Origin: Candidatus Heimdallarchaeota archaeon
GTDB taxonomy: Archaea > Asgardarchaeota > Heimdallarchaeia > JABLTI01
Direction: 5' to 3'
NCBI GenBank assembly: GCA_030667035.1
Contig: DAOUWQ010000077.1
Location: forward strand, 1-6,773
DNA length: 6,773 nucleotides
Below the pieces are notes generated by a model. That model did not search any database and had not been told where the DNA came from. It saw only the letters and a program-made list of their open reading frames with translations. The translations under genes were made by a program, and so were the position numbers. Of the stretch, positions 1-6,182 are shown piece by piece (the stretch's first letter is position 1; every line of letters starts with the position of its first letter).

Positions 1-92
1 GTAACTTTTAACGACGAACTTGTAAGAAATAAAGCTGCAATGATAGTAATTGCGAAAATTGCTATCCATTTTGTATGTTGTTGTTTTTTCAT
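1..92 (-). CDS. N-terminus of a signal-peptide or membrane protein, cut by the window edge
   Basis: An open frame begins with ATG at 92-90 and runs without a stop to the left edge, giving about 30 residues. It starts MKKQQHTKW and continues with a hydrophobic stretch (IAIFAITIIAALFL) and then TSSSLKV. A basic head, hydrophobic core and small polar residues make a classical signal peptide or N-terminal membrane anchor, so the product is probably exported or membrane-bound. The start is well supported: GAGGT (complement of 101-105) sits 8 bases before the ATG, and a strong TATA-like box lies at 120-131. It follows the thioredoxin-CcdA gene on the same strand after 35 bases, so it may belong to the same functional group, for example as another extracytoplasmic redox protein. 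The mature domain is outside the window and its function cannot be read. Confidence 0.72.
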   Translation of the reverse strand, partial: MKKQQHTKWIAIFAITIIAALFLTSSSLKV

Positions 93-100
93 TTATTTTA

Positions 101-131
101 ACCTCATTTTCTGATTTTGTTATATATTTAA
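101..131 (-). promoter_or_regulatory. Promoter and Shine-Dalgarno site of the left-edge gene
   Basis: On the minus strand, TTAAATATATAA (complement of 120-131) is a near-ideal archaeal TATA box centred about 33 bases before the ATG at 92. It overlaps the TAA stop of the thioredoxin-CcdA gene (128-130). GAGGT at 105-101 follows as a ribosome binding site. Archaeal transcription usually starts about 25 bases after the TATA centre, which predicts a leader of roughly 8-10 bases starting close to the GAGGT. The box may be partly a result of AT-richness, but its position fits those of the neighbouring genes. Confidence 0.5.
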
Positions 132-1570
132 CCTGTACTGAAGTGGTTCCAGAAGAAATAACCAATGAGGAATCCACCTGCAAGAATAAGGAGAGCTCCA
201 CTTAATATTTTAACAAACCTCGTAGAAGCTTGTAATTTATTGATTAATGCATCTTTTGAAAGACCAACTAGTATAGTAATAATTATCATAGGTAATCCCA
301 TTGCTAAGGAATAAATCGCAAAGATAAGTATTGCTTTAGCAAATGCTCCGGATTCAATCGCACTGAATGACATAGCAAGTAAAATTGGTAGATTACAACC
401 AATTGACGCAAGTGCATAGGTAACCCCATAGAAGAATAATTGAATTATCTGAGGAGATTCAGAAGCGGCTGTATCCTGATGATTATCTGTTGTTACATCT
501 TCTCCTTCAACAAAATCGTCAGTTTGCTCTTTTAGTTTCTCCGCTATTTTCCGTCTCTTTCTTCGTGTTGCTAGATTGTTAATAGCAGTAATTGCTTTAC
601 TCATATCAAGTGAAAGCGGTGTTAAAGAAATAATACCTAAAATAATAAGTAAAATTCCAATTGAAAGAGAAATATATTCAGCGGCATTAGCGAGACGATC
701 TAACCCTTCACCTACACCTTCACTTACAGAAGCAACAATGATTCCAATTATCATATAGAAAAGCACAATACCAAATGCAGCCGCAGAACCCCAGATAAAT
801 GATTTCCAGATGCGCCTTTTGAGAGCAGTTTTCTTTTCTTCTTTACTCTTCTTTTCATTTTTATCTTCTTGCTCACGTCGTTCATCTCTCATTAATAGAT
901 CTAAATTATAAGCCATATAACCAGGTAATAATGGAAATGCGCATGGAGAGAAGAATGATAAAACTCCAGCAAAAACAGCTGTTAACATAGAAAATTCAAT
1001 ACCAGAAACGATTGGTTCTGCAGTACCAGCTAATGTTTCTTCTATTTTTTCAGTTAAACCACTACCAGCAGTAAAACCTGCTTCAGCAAGTGTAATATAT
1101 CCTTTAGCATCGATAACTACAGTTTTTGGGATAGTTAGAACAGAATATTTTTCGAATAGACCATCTGAATCTAAAGCAAAGTTCCAGGTGGCATTGAAAT
1201 CATTTTTGAAATCAAGTAAATCATCTAAGGTATTATCTAGATTAATATCTATTGATATTATCACTAAACTATCATTAAATTCCTCGGAAATAGATACTAA
1301 TTCTGGCATAAGCAACCTACAAGGGACACACGTTACACTATCCAGAAGGTCTATGAGAACAACCTTCCCTCTATAATCTGATAAAGTGAAATTCGCTCCT
1401 GCAAGAGTCGTTACAGAGAAATCAGGTGCTGGTTCTAAATTTCCACTATGCGTAATGAAATAGAATCCTCCGTACCCAAGCCCCCCAAGGACCACTACTA
1501 TTACAAGTGTTATTCCAGTAATTTTTAACCAGTTACGATTTTTTGGTGTGGTTGTGTTTTCTTCGCTCAT
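128..1570 (-). CDS. Membrane-anchored thioredoxin (TlpA/ResA-like) fused to a CcdA/DsbD-type transmembrane electron carrier
   Basis: The product has 480 residues from ATG 1570. A longer reading from GTG 1579 would use the ribosome binding site as coding sequence, since GGGTG (complement of 1577-1581) lies 6 bases before ATG 1570. Domains in order: N-terminal membrane helix (about 14-39); TlpA/ResA-like thioredoxin (about 45-185) with active site C81-V-P-C84 and cis-proline P148 in TIP; then six membrane helices of the CcdA/DsbD beta type (about 193-222, 258-281, 297-317, 377-403, 408-437, 453-474). The membrane cysteines are C210 in SPCAFPLLPGY and C392 in GCNLP. There are only four cysteines in all. 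CcdA-type proteins pass reducing equivalents from cytoplasmic thioredoxin to an outside acceptor; here the acceptor is probably the fused thioredoxin. The two long charged loops (227-257, and 322-374 with RRKRRK) fall on the predicted inner face. Oddities: Thr replaces the usual Trp before the CxxC, and the loops are longer than typical for CcdA. The domain calls are secure; the partner is inferred. Confidence 0.92.
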   Translation of the reverse strand: MSEENTTTPKNRNWLKITGITLVIVVVLGGLGYGGFYFITHSGNLEPAPDFSVTTLAGANFTLSDYRGKVVLIDLLDSVTCVPCRLLMPELVSISEEFNDSLVIISIDINLDNTLDDLLDFKNDFNATWNFALDSDGLFEKYSVLTIPKTVVIDAKGYITLAEAGFTAGSGLTEKIEETLAGTAEPIVSGIEFSMLTAVFAGVLSFFSPCAFPLLPGYMAYNLDLLMRDERREQEDKNEKKSKEEKKTALKRRIWKSFIWGSAAAFGIVLFYMIIGIIVASVSEGVGEGLDRLANAAEYISLSIGILLIILGIISLTPLSLDMSKAITAINNLATRRKRRKIAEKLKEQTDDFVEGEDVTTDNHQDTAASESPQIIQLFFYGVTYALASIGCNLPILLAMSFSAIESGAFAKAILIFAIYSLAMGLPMIIITILVGLSKDALINKLQASTRFVKILSGALLILAGGFLIGYFFWNHFSTG

Positions 1571-1576
1571 TAGTAA

Positions 1577-1605
1577 CACCCTATTATTTTATTTAACTTT
1601 TAAAA
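1577..1605 (-). promoter_or_regulatory. Putative TATA box and ribosome binding site of the thioredoxin-CcdA gene
   Basis: TTTTAAAA (complement of 1598-1605) is centred about 32 bases before ATG 1570. GGGTG (complement of 1577-1581) is 6 bases before it and matches the GGTG part of the archaeal anti-SD complement. The spacing implies a short leader beginning near the GGGTG. This supports the gene having its own promoter even though it lies 106 bases behind the preceding thioredoxin gene. In AT-rich DNA the TATA match alone is weak evidence. Confidence 0.4.
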
Positions 1606-1620
1606 CTTAGCAAGGTAATT

Positions 1621-1636
1621 GAGAAAAAAGAATAAG
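1621..1636 (-). terminator. Putative T-rich archaeal terminator after the Ig-thioredoxin gene
   Basis: On the minus strand this stretch reads CTTATTCTTTTTTCTC, a pyrimidine tract with a run of six T about 45 bases after the stop codon at 1677. Archaeal RNA polymerase commonly terminates at such oligo-T tracts without a hairpin. A separate promoter-like box follows at 1598-1605, which suggests that the two thioredoxin genes may be separate transcription units. Confidence 0.4.
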
Positions 1637-1676
1637 TAACTGTCCATTATTAGAGAACAGTATCTTTTAATTCATT

Positions 1677-2957
1677 TTATTTTCTCTTGGTAAGTCTTTG
1701 AAGCGGCACAGCTATAAGTCCACCAAGAACAAATAGTGCTATTATGGATGGAAGAGCAAAACCAGCACCACTGGTGACTGTATAGTTGATTGCTAACGTA
1801 GTGTTTTTACCTGAAACATCATCAGCAATAACTTTGATGAGTAATTCTTCAGCTGGACCAACTTTTAAACTATAAAATTTGGCGTTATAGGTATCTCCAT
1901 CTTTGGTCATCTCTTGACTCACGTTTAATTCGCCATTCGTCCAAATTTCTAGTGTTGCACCTAGAATCATTGTGTCATCAGTAATAGTCACATCAATATC
2001 GAAAGTTTGTCCATAGGTTCCATCTATTTCTACAATAGAATCAAAAGTAATAACTGGGGGTGCAGTATCTGCAATATTAGTAACAGCTATTGCCAGGGAA
2101 TCAGTAGTTTGATTGCCAGTAAAATCTTCAACTATTAGGTCGATTGTCGCTGAAGTTATGCCTTCTTGTGTTTCATTCCAAATAACAATTGGATCAAGAA
2201 TAAAGGTACTGGAGTGTTCGCCAGTGTCTGGAGTCCAGAATTTTTGTGTTTCACTATAATCACCTAAGGTTAATTCATATTCTGCGAAACGTATTGCATC
2301 ATCAACAATGTCTACAGAAGCAGTGAAAGTGCTATCTAAAATTGAAATTGGGTCTACATTAGATTCAAAATTTGTCAGAACAGGAGCTGTTTTGTCATCC
2401 ATTTCTAAAAGTTCGTTAATTATTCCTGTAATTAATTCTTCTCCGCCAAATCCTTCCTCAACAAAGTAAACATATCCATGTTGATTAATTATCATTAAAG
2501 TAGGGATGGCCGATATCTCATAATAGTTGTTAATTAAAGCAGTATCTCTAAAGATAAACCAGTTCATCTCATAAGTAACAGCAAATGACTCAAGAGCTGA
2601 TTCTTGCTCGCTGAGATCAACATCAACACTCATCATTACGAAATCAGATTCAGACGCAAAATTATCATTAATGTTTCTTAAATAAGGCATAGCAGTTTTA
2701 CAAGGGCCACACCACATTGCAAAAAAGTCTATCAAAATGACTTTGCCATCAAAGTCAGAGAAGGTTTTCATTGTATCACTAATTATTTCTTCCATTGTCC
2801 AATCAATGGTTACATCCCCGGCATCAATCAAATCTGGAGTTAACTCCTCTCCAGTATCAGGACTATTACTAACGCCATAGAGATTAGTTGTATCAAATAA
2901 CATTGACGATAGAATTACTAGCACAAGTAGAATAAAGCTTACTTTTTTCATCTTCAT
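1677..2957 (-). CDS. Secreted, C-terminally anchored thioredoxin-like protein with two Ig-like domains
   Basis: The likely start is ATG 2957 (426 residues), with GTGAT (complement of 2963-2967) 5 bases upstream; an in-frame TTG at 2963 is a weaker choice. Positions here count from ATG 2957. Domains in order: basic n-region MKMKK and hydrophobic signal peptide (about 1-28); TlpA/ResA-like thioredoxin (about 50-187) with MWCGPC, active-site C83 and C86, and cis-proline P152 in AIPT; two tandem beta-rich Ig-like domains (about 190-294 and 297-394), each opening with TAP; then GAGFALP, a membrane helix (about 404-418) and the basic tail RLTKRK. The protein therefore sits outside the cell, anchored at its C-terminus. 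It has no other cysteine, so it acts by the CGPC pair alone, as a disulfide reductase or exchanger. Five N-x-S/T sequons all fall in the Ig region. The adjacent CcdA fusion is the obvious source of electrons, by inference. The substrate is unknown. Confidence 0.9.
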   Translation of the reverse strand: MKMKKVSFILLVLVILSSMLFDTTNLYGVSNSPDTGEELTPDLIDAGDVTIDWTMEEIISDTMKTFSDFDGKVILIDFFAMWCGPCKTAMPYLRNINDNFASESDFVMMSVDVDLSEQESALESFAVTYEMNWFIFRDTALINNYYEISAIPTLMIINQHGYVYFVEEGFGGEELITGIINELLEMDDKTAPVLTNFESNVDPISILDSTFTASVDIVDDAIRFAEYELTLGDYSETQKFWTPDTGEHSSTFILDPIVIWNETQEGITSATIDLIVEDFTGNQTTDSLAIAVTNIADTAPPVITFDSIVEIDGTYGQTFDIDVTITDDTMILGATLEIWTNGELNVSQEMTKDGDTYNAKFYSLKVGPAEELLIKVIADDVSGKNTTLAINYTVTSGAGFALPSIIALFVLGGLIAVPLQRLTKRK

Positions 2958-2962
2958 GAACA

Positions 2963-2996
2963 ATCACACAATCTCTCTCTATCTAGAGAATTTATA
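2963..2996 (-). promoter_or_regulatory. Putative TATA box and ribosome binding site of the Ig-thioredoxin gene
   Basis: CTATAAATT, with core TATAAA at the complement of 2991-2996, is centred about 36 bases before ATG 2957. A purine-rich stretch (AAAGAAAGCAAG) just upstream could serve as the TFB-recognition element. GTGAT at 2967-2963 is the probable ribosome binding site. Transcription would start near 2968, giving a leader of about ten bases. The 68-base gap to the preceding gene is just large enough for this promoter. Confidence 0.5.
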
Positions 2997-3025
2997 GCTT
3001 GCTTTCTTTAACTGTACAAGATTCA

Positions 3026-4417
3026 TTAAAAACTGTCTGATTTAGTTTTTAACACTTCAGCGTCTACTTCGTTTTTGTCAGATTCTTCCTTGTCAATAAC
3101 CTTCTCTTCCTCTTTTTGTCTTAAATTAATGGCTAAAGCAAAAGGAATGAGAGTTACTATTAATCCAATACTTGCTAATGAAATGCCAGTATAGAATTCT
3201 GCTGTTCTTTTGATAGCTAACGTTGAAATCATCTGTGTTTGCACTTGAAAATCAATGGAACTATTCCAATCTACTAAGATGAAAATCGAATAAAGCGTAG
3301 CTTGTTGAGATAGAGTACTAGAGAGCTCTTGCGTACTATTTGCTACAATATTGTGATGTGCAAGAGAAGTGGCTAAAAATTGATTAACAGTCGTTTGATA
3401 ATTAGTGATTAACCAACTATATGATAACGAAAGAGTTTCGTTGTTATATTGATCAAAAATATCGTCTAAATCACTGGATAAAGTAGTAAATTGTTCATTG
3501 GTAGCGATAGCCGCACCAATTGTACAGTAGGAATTATTACCCGCAAAATCGCCAGTAAGCGTCAAAGAATCTTTTCCATCTAACTCAAAACTTTGCACTA
3601 CACCATAATTTGTTTGGTCCTCAGAGAAAAAGAGAGTAGTTGAATATTCCCTATCTTCAACTCGCTCGAGATGAAGCGCAGGACCAAGAATGATGCCAAA
3701 AGACAACAATATTAATCCGAATGCTATTAACGGACTTTTAAATTTCTTAATGCTAGCATAGAGTTTTCGTGGTTTTTGGTATTTTTTAGTCCAATCAATA
3801 ATTCCCATCACTGGAAAGAAAATAAACCAAGCAACGAAAATCAGTGCATGTAATGGGAAATCAGTAATGTAAAGAAGGATGAATTCAGCACCAAAATATT
3901 GAATTCTATCTTCAGGAGAGAGGTTTAAGAAATAAGTGTTTATCCCTTCCTCCAAAGAAATGCTAGTCCACTCAAAATTGAACCCTTTGAAAAGCAAAGG
4001 AAAATCAAGGTCCCAAATCATATAGGCGTTAAGATTGTACAACCGATTATCAAAGGGATAGAATAATAGAACAGGTCCAGTTGTTAAATCTAGAATATTA
4101 TGCAGAAGAATGAATGCTCCAATAATAATTAGACTCCTAGCAAGTAAATCAGCTTTTTTACCTAAAGTTTTCTTCTGGATATATTTTGCAATAATCAACC
4201 AAGCGGTTACACCAAGTATTAGAAAAATTGGCCAAACAATCGAATGAAGGTATGTTCTATGGATATAAATGAACGTGTCAAGATCAGGGAAAAGAGCAAA
4301 GAGCGTTAAAAGAGCAAATAAACCTCTTCGAGTATTGAAAATCTCACGATTCTTTTTTCCCATACCGACCCAAACAAGAAAAGCTTCTAATGCAACATGA
4401 GTTGGACCCCAGGTCAT
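3026..4417 (-). CDS. YdjM-family (DUF457/PF04307-like) membrane-bound putative metal-dependent hydrolase with a large outward domain
   Basis: The 463-residue product starts with ATG 4417. AGGAT (complement of 4427-4431), 9 bases upstream, is a modest ribosome binding site. The N-terminal part carries the signature of YdjM/LexA-binding membrane hydrolases: H7 in PTH, P44-D-L-D47, H53-R54, L57-H58-S59 and H106-N-x-x-D110. These His/Asp residues are thought to bind metal; no reaction is well established. Hydrophobic segments lie at about 32-50, 56-78, 91-110, 177-205, 227-248 and 406-430. Between the last two is a polar region of about 155 residues (250-403) with four N-x-S/T sequons and one cysteine (C298), probably on the outside. 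The tail (431-463) is highly charged (KEEEKVIDKEE) and probably cytoplasmic. Typical members are about 170-250 residues, so the second half is an unusual extension that I do not recognise. It lies upstream of the two thioredoxin genes on the same strand, but no functional link is visible. Confidence 0.78.
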   Translation of the reverse strand: MTWGPTHVALEAFLVWVGMGKKNREIFNTRRGLFALLTLFALFPDLDTFIYIHRTYLHSIVWPIFLILGVTAWLIIAKYIQKKTLGKKADLLARSLIIIGAFILLHNILDLTTGPVLLFYPFDNRLYNLNAYMIWDLDFPLLFKGFNFEWTSISLEEGINTYFLNLSPEDRIQYFGAEFILLYITDFPLHALIFVAWFIFFPVMGIIDWTKKYQKPRKLYASIKKFKSPLIAFGLILLSFGIILGPALHLERVEDREYSTTLFFSEDQTNYGVVQSFELDGKDSLTLTGDFAGNNSYCTIGAAIATNEQFTTLSSDLDDIFDQYNNETLSLSYSWLITNYQTTVNQFLATSLAHHNIVANSTQELSSTLSQQATLYSIFILVDWNSSIDFQVQTQMISTLAIKRTAEFYTGISLASIGLIVTLIPFALAINLRQKEEEKVIDKEESDKNEVDAEVLKTKSDSF

Positions 4418-4567
4418 AGTGTATCTATCCTACAAATAGTCTACTAAAAGAATAAGCGGTACTCCTCTTTCAATTATTCGGCGAGTTCTTTTCAAACGTT
4501 ATAGAAAAAATATAAAGATGGTATATTTGAACAAGGAACAATCAAGAAATCAAAGGATGAGAATCTC
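4418..4567. promoter_or_regulatory. Divergent promoter region between the YdjM-like and HAD genes
   Basis: This 150-base region separates two genes reading outward. For the plus-strand HAD gene there are two candidate TATA boxes: TATAAA at 4511-4516, preceded by the purine-rich AGAAAAAA, and TATATTT at 4522-4528. GGATGAG at 4555-4561 is a plausible ribosome binding site 6 bases before ATG 4568. For the minus-strand gene the only A/T-rich candidate at the expected distance is CTTATTCTTTTAG (complement of about 4444-4456), centred some 33 bases before ATG 4417; it is a poor TATA match. The middle part (about 4460-4500) is less AT-rich and could hold a regulator site, but I see no convincing palindrome. 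Confidence 0.45.
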
Positions 4568-5293
4568 ATGTTCGACGCGGTATTATTTGATGCAGATAGA
4601 ACCATTTTCAATAATGATGGATTACATGAACTTGTAACACTAAAAATAATAGAGAAAGTAGGAATGGATGGAGCATTAGCTGACCAAGTACACAAAGCAT
4701 GGGATAAAATATACTTTGAAGAACAAACAAGGTTAATGGAAAATGCAGGATTCTGTGTAGATAGAGATACTTCTGCAAAATCACTGGTAATCGCTCTAAA
4801 GGAATTTGGCAAAGAAATTACCTACGAAGAAGCATATCCGATGTATCAAATAATGGTCCATGAATTCACAGAACGGTCAAAACCATATCCAGATATGTTA
4901 ACACTAATGGATTTCCTAATCGAAAAAGGAATAAAAATGGCTATTGTATCTAACGGAGATAATGAAGTAATTATGAATCGATTGAAGAAAGCCAAAATAG
5001 AAAATCATTTCGAGTTTGTAATTGCCCCATGCGACCAATATCCACTCACAAAACCAGATATTAAAATCTTTGAGGAATCATTGACTATGATCAAGACAAC
5101 TGCCCAAAGAACTATTTTTGTGGGAGATAATCCATACGCAGATGTGGAAGGAGCAAATAAAGCAGGGATGTTCTCAGTACTGATTGATAGATGGGAAAAA
5201 TATAATCAACTAGAAGGATTAGAAGTTCCTGATTTAAAAATAACCAATTTTGAAGAATTGAAAGAATATATCAACGAAAAAATAACCAGTTAA
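4568..5293 (+). CDS. HAD-superfamily hydrolase, phosphoglycolate phosphatase-like
   Basis: The 241-residue soluble protein starts at ATG 4568, with GGATGAG 6 bases upstream. All four HAD motifs are present. Motif I is D8-A-D10-R-T12, with D8 the expected phosphorylated nucleophile and D10 the acid/base. Motif II is S128 in IVSNGD, motif III is K162 in TKPD, and motif IV is G186-D187-N188 with D192, where the acidic residues bind magnesium. Residues about 16-105 between motifs I and II are helical and form a C1-type cap, as in phosphoglycolate phosphatase and haloacid dehalogenase relatives. The role is probably hydrolysis of a small phosphate ester in the cytoplasm; the substrate cannot be read from sequence. 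Arg replaces the common Gly in DxDGT. The next gene starts 28 bases downstream on the same strand, so the two may be co-transcribed. Confidence 0.88.
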   Translation: MFDAVLFDADRTIFNNDGLHELVTLKIIEKVGMDGALADQVHKAWDKIYFEEQTRLMENAGFCVDRDTSAKSLVIALKEFGKEITYEEAYPMYQIMVHEFTERSKPYPDMLTLMDFLIEKGIKMAIVSNGDNEVIMNRLKKAKIENHFEFVIAPCDQYPLTKPDIKIFEESLTMIKTTAQRTIFVGDNPYADVEGANKAGMFSVLIDRWEKYNQLEGLEVPDLKITNFEELKEYINEKITS

Positions 5294-5321
5294 AATTATT
5301 AACTGAAATAGTAAATATTAA

Positions 5322-6182
5322 TTGGAGCTGTTTCCAATTAAAATTACAATCTTCTATTTTAGTGGCACCGGTAATACTTGGTGGGCAACAGAAAAATTAC
5401 AACAAATGCTCAAAGAAAAAAAATTTGAGGTAGAATATTTCTCAGTAGAATCGAAAGTTGCTCAAGATGGAAAAAAAGCAAATGAACTAATCAACCAATC
5501 AGATTTAGTTGGTTTTGGTTATCCAATATACGGGTCAGATATTCCATTAGTTTTTATGAATTTCATAAAGAGCCTCACACCAGTAAAAAACAAGAACGCT
5601 TTTGTGTATACAACAATGATGATTTTTAGTGGAGATGGCGCATTAGTAGCGAGAAGGCAACTAAAAAAGAAAGGCTTCAAAGTAAACCAAGCAACCAATA
5701 TACGAATGCCAAATAATGTGAAATTGCCATACCCAATATTCAAACGATTTCCAATAAAAAATGGAGAAGAAAATGATTGGGTTAAGAATAAAAAAGCAAT
5801 GCCAAAAATCGCTAAATTAGTAGATCGTATTGTAAGTAATAAACGTTGGATACAAGGATGGGACCCAGTAAATGTTGCGGGTGGGTTGATGCAAAGAGTG
5901 GAAATGAGATTTGGAAAGTTGTATAAATATGCTCGAAATTATTACGTAGATGAAGAAACATGTACACAATGTATGCAATGTGTTGACAACTGTCCAACAG
6001 AAAATATTTCTTTTGAAGATGAAATTTTTACCTGGGGGAAAAGTTGCATATTATGTTTAAGATGTTATCACTTATGCCCCGAAGATGCGGTACTATACAA
6101 AGAACCAACTCTAGATAGAAAACAATATCCAAGGTACAAAGGACCTGGTGATGGTTTTACTATTAGTAAATTAAAGAAATAA
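5322..6182 (+). CDS. EFR1-type flavodoxin / 2[4Fe-4S] ferredoxin fusion protein
   Basis: The product has up to 286 residues and is cytoplasmic. The N-terminal flavodoxin-like domain (about 6-170) has the FMN phosphate-binding loop SGTGNTWW at 14-21. The C-terminal bacterial-type ferredoxin domain (about 206-257) has two complete cluster motifs: C214-x2-C217-x2-C220-x3-C224-P and C242-x2-C245-x2-C248-x3-C252-P, each followed by the usual proline. Such EFR1 proteins are taken to be electron-transfer flavodoxin-ferredoxins; partners are mostly unknown. The start is unusual: an in-frame TAA at 5319-5321 directly precedes TTG 5322, and the first in-frame ATG (5406) would remove the FMN loop. Initiation must therefore be at TTG 5322, CTG 5328 or ATT 5337. 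Homologues commonly begin near the KITIFYFSGTGNT segment, which favours ATT 5337 behind GGAG (5324-5327), but the TTG is given here as the conventional choice. It follows the HAD gene by 28 bases. Confidence 0.88.
   Translation: MELFPIKITIFYFSGTGNTWWATEKLQQMLKEKKFEVEYFSVESKVAQDGKKANELINQSDLVGFGYPIYGSDIPLVFMNFIKSLTPVKNKNAFVYTTMMIFSGDGALVARRQLKKKGFKVNQATNIRMPNNVKLPYPIFKRFPIKNGEENDWVKNKKAMPKIAKLVDRIVSNKRWIQGWDPVNVAGGLMQRVEMRFGKLYKYARNYYVDEETCTQCMQCVDNCPTENISFEDEIFTWGKSCILCLRCYHLCPEDAVLYKEPTLDRKQYPRYKGPGDGFTISKLKK

Noticed and set aside
838..885. T/C-rich tract resembling a repeat or terminator
   Set aside because: It encodes the lysine/glutamate-rich cytoplasmic loop of the CcdA fusion; the bias comes from Lys and Glu codons.
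576..1376. Short plus-strand open frames opposite the thioredoxin-CcdA gene
   Set aside because: They are low-complexity reverse readings of membrane helices and thioredoxin codons, with no ribosome binding site.
1571..1579. GTG start at 1579 giving a 483-residue thioredoxin-CcdA protein
   Set aside because: The GTG is part of the GGGTG ribosome binding site for ATG 1570, so the shorter form is better supported.
1571..1676. Possible small gene or RNA in the 106-base gap between the thioredoxin genes
   Set aside because: I see only a T-rich terminator-like tract and a TATA-like box, with no open frame or stable fold.
2958..2963. TTG start at 2963 for the Ig-thioredoxin
   Set aside because: ATG 2957 is two codons later with GTGAT at good spacing and gives a normal signal peptide.
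4492..4812. Minus-strand open frame of 106 codons over the HAD gene start
   Set aside because: It lies opposite a HAD gene with all motifs intact, crosses its promoter, and shows no recognisable domain. It is a reverse-frame shadow.
5519..5997. Two minus-strand open frames inside the EFR1 gene
   Set aside because: They are antisense to a well-supported gene, and their cysteine- and aromatic-rich translations look like reverse reading of ferredoxin codons.
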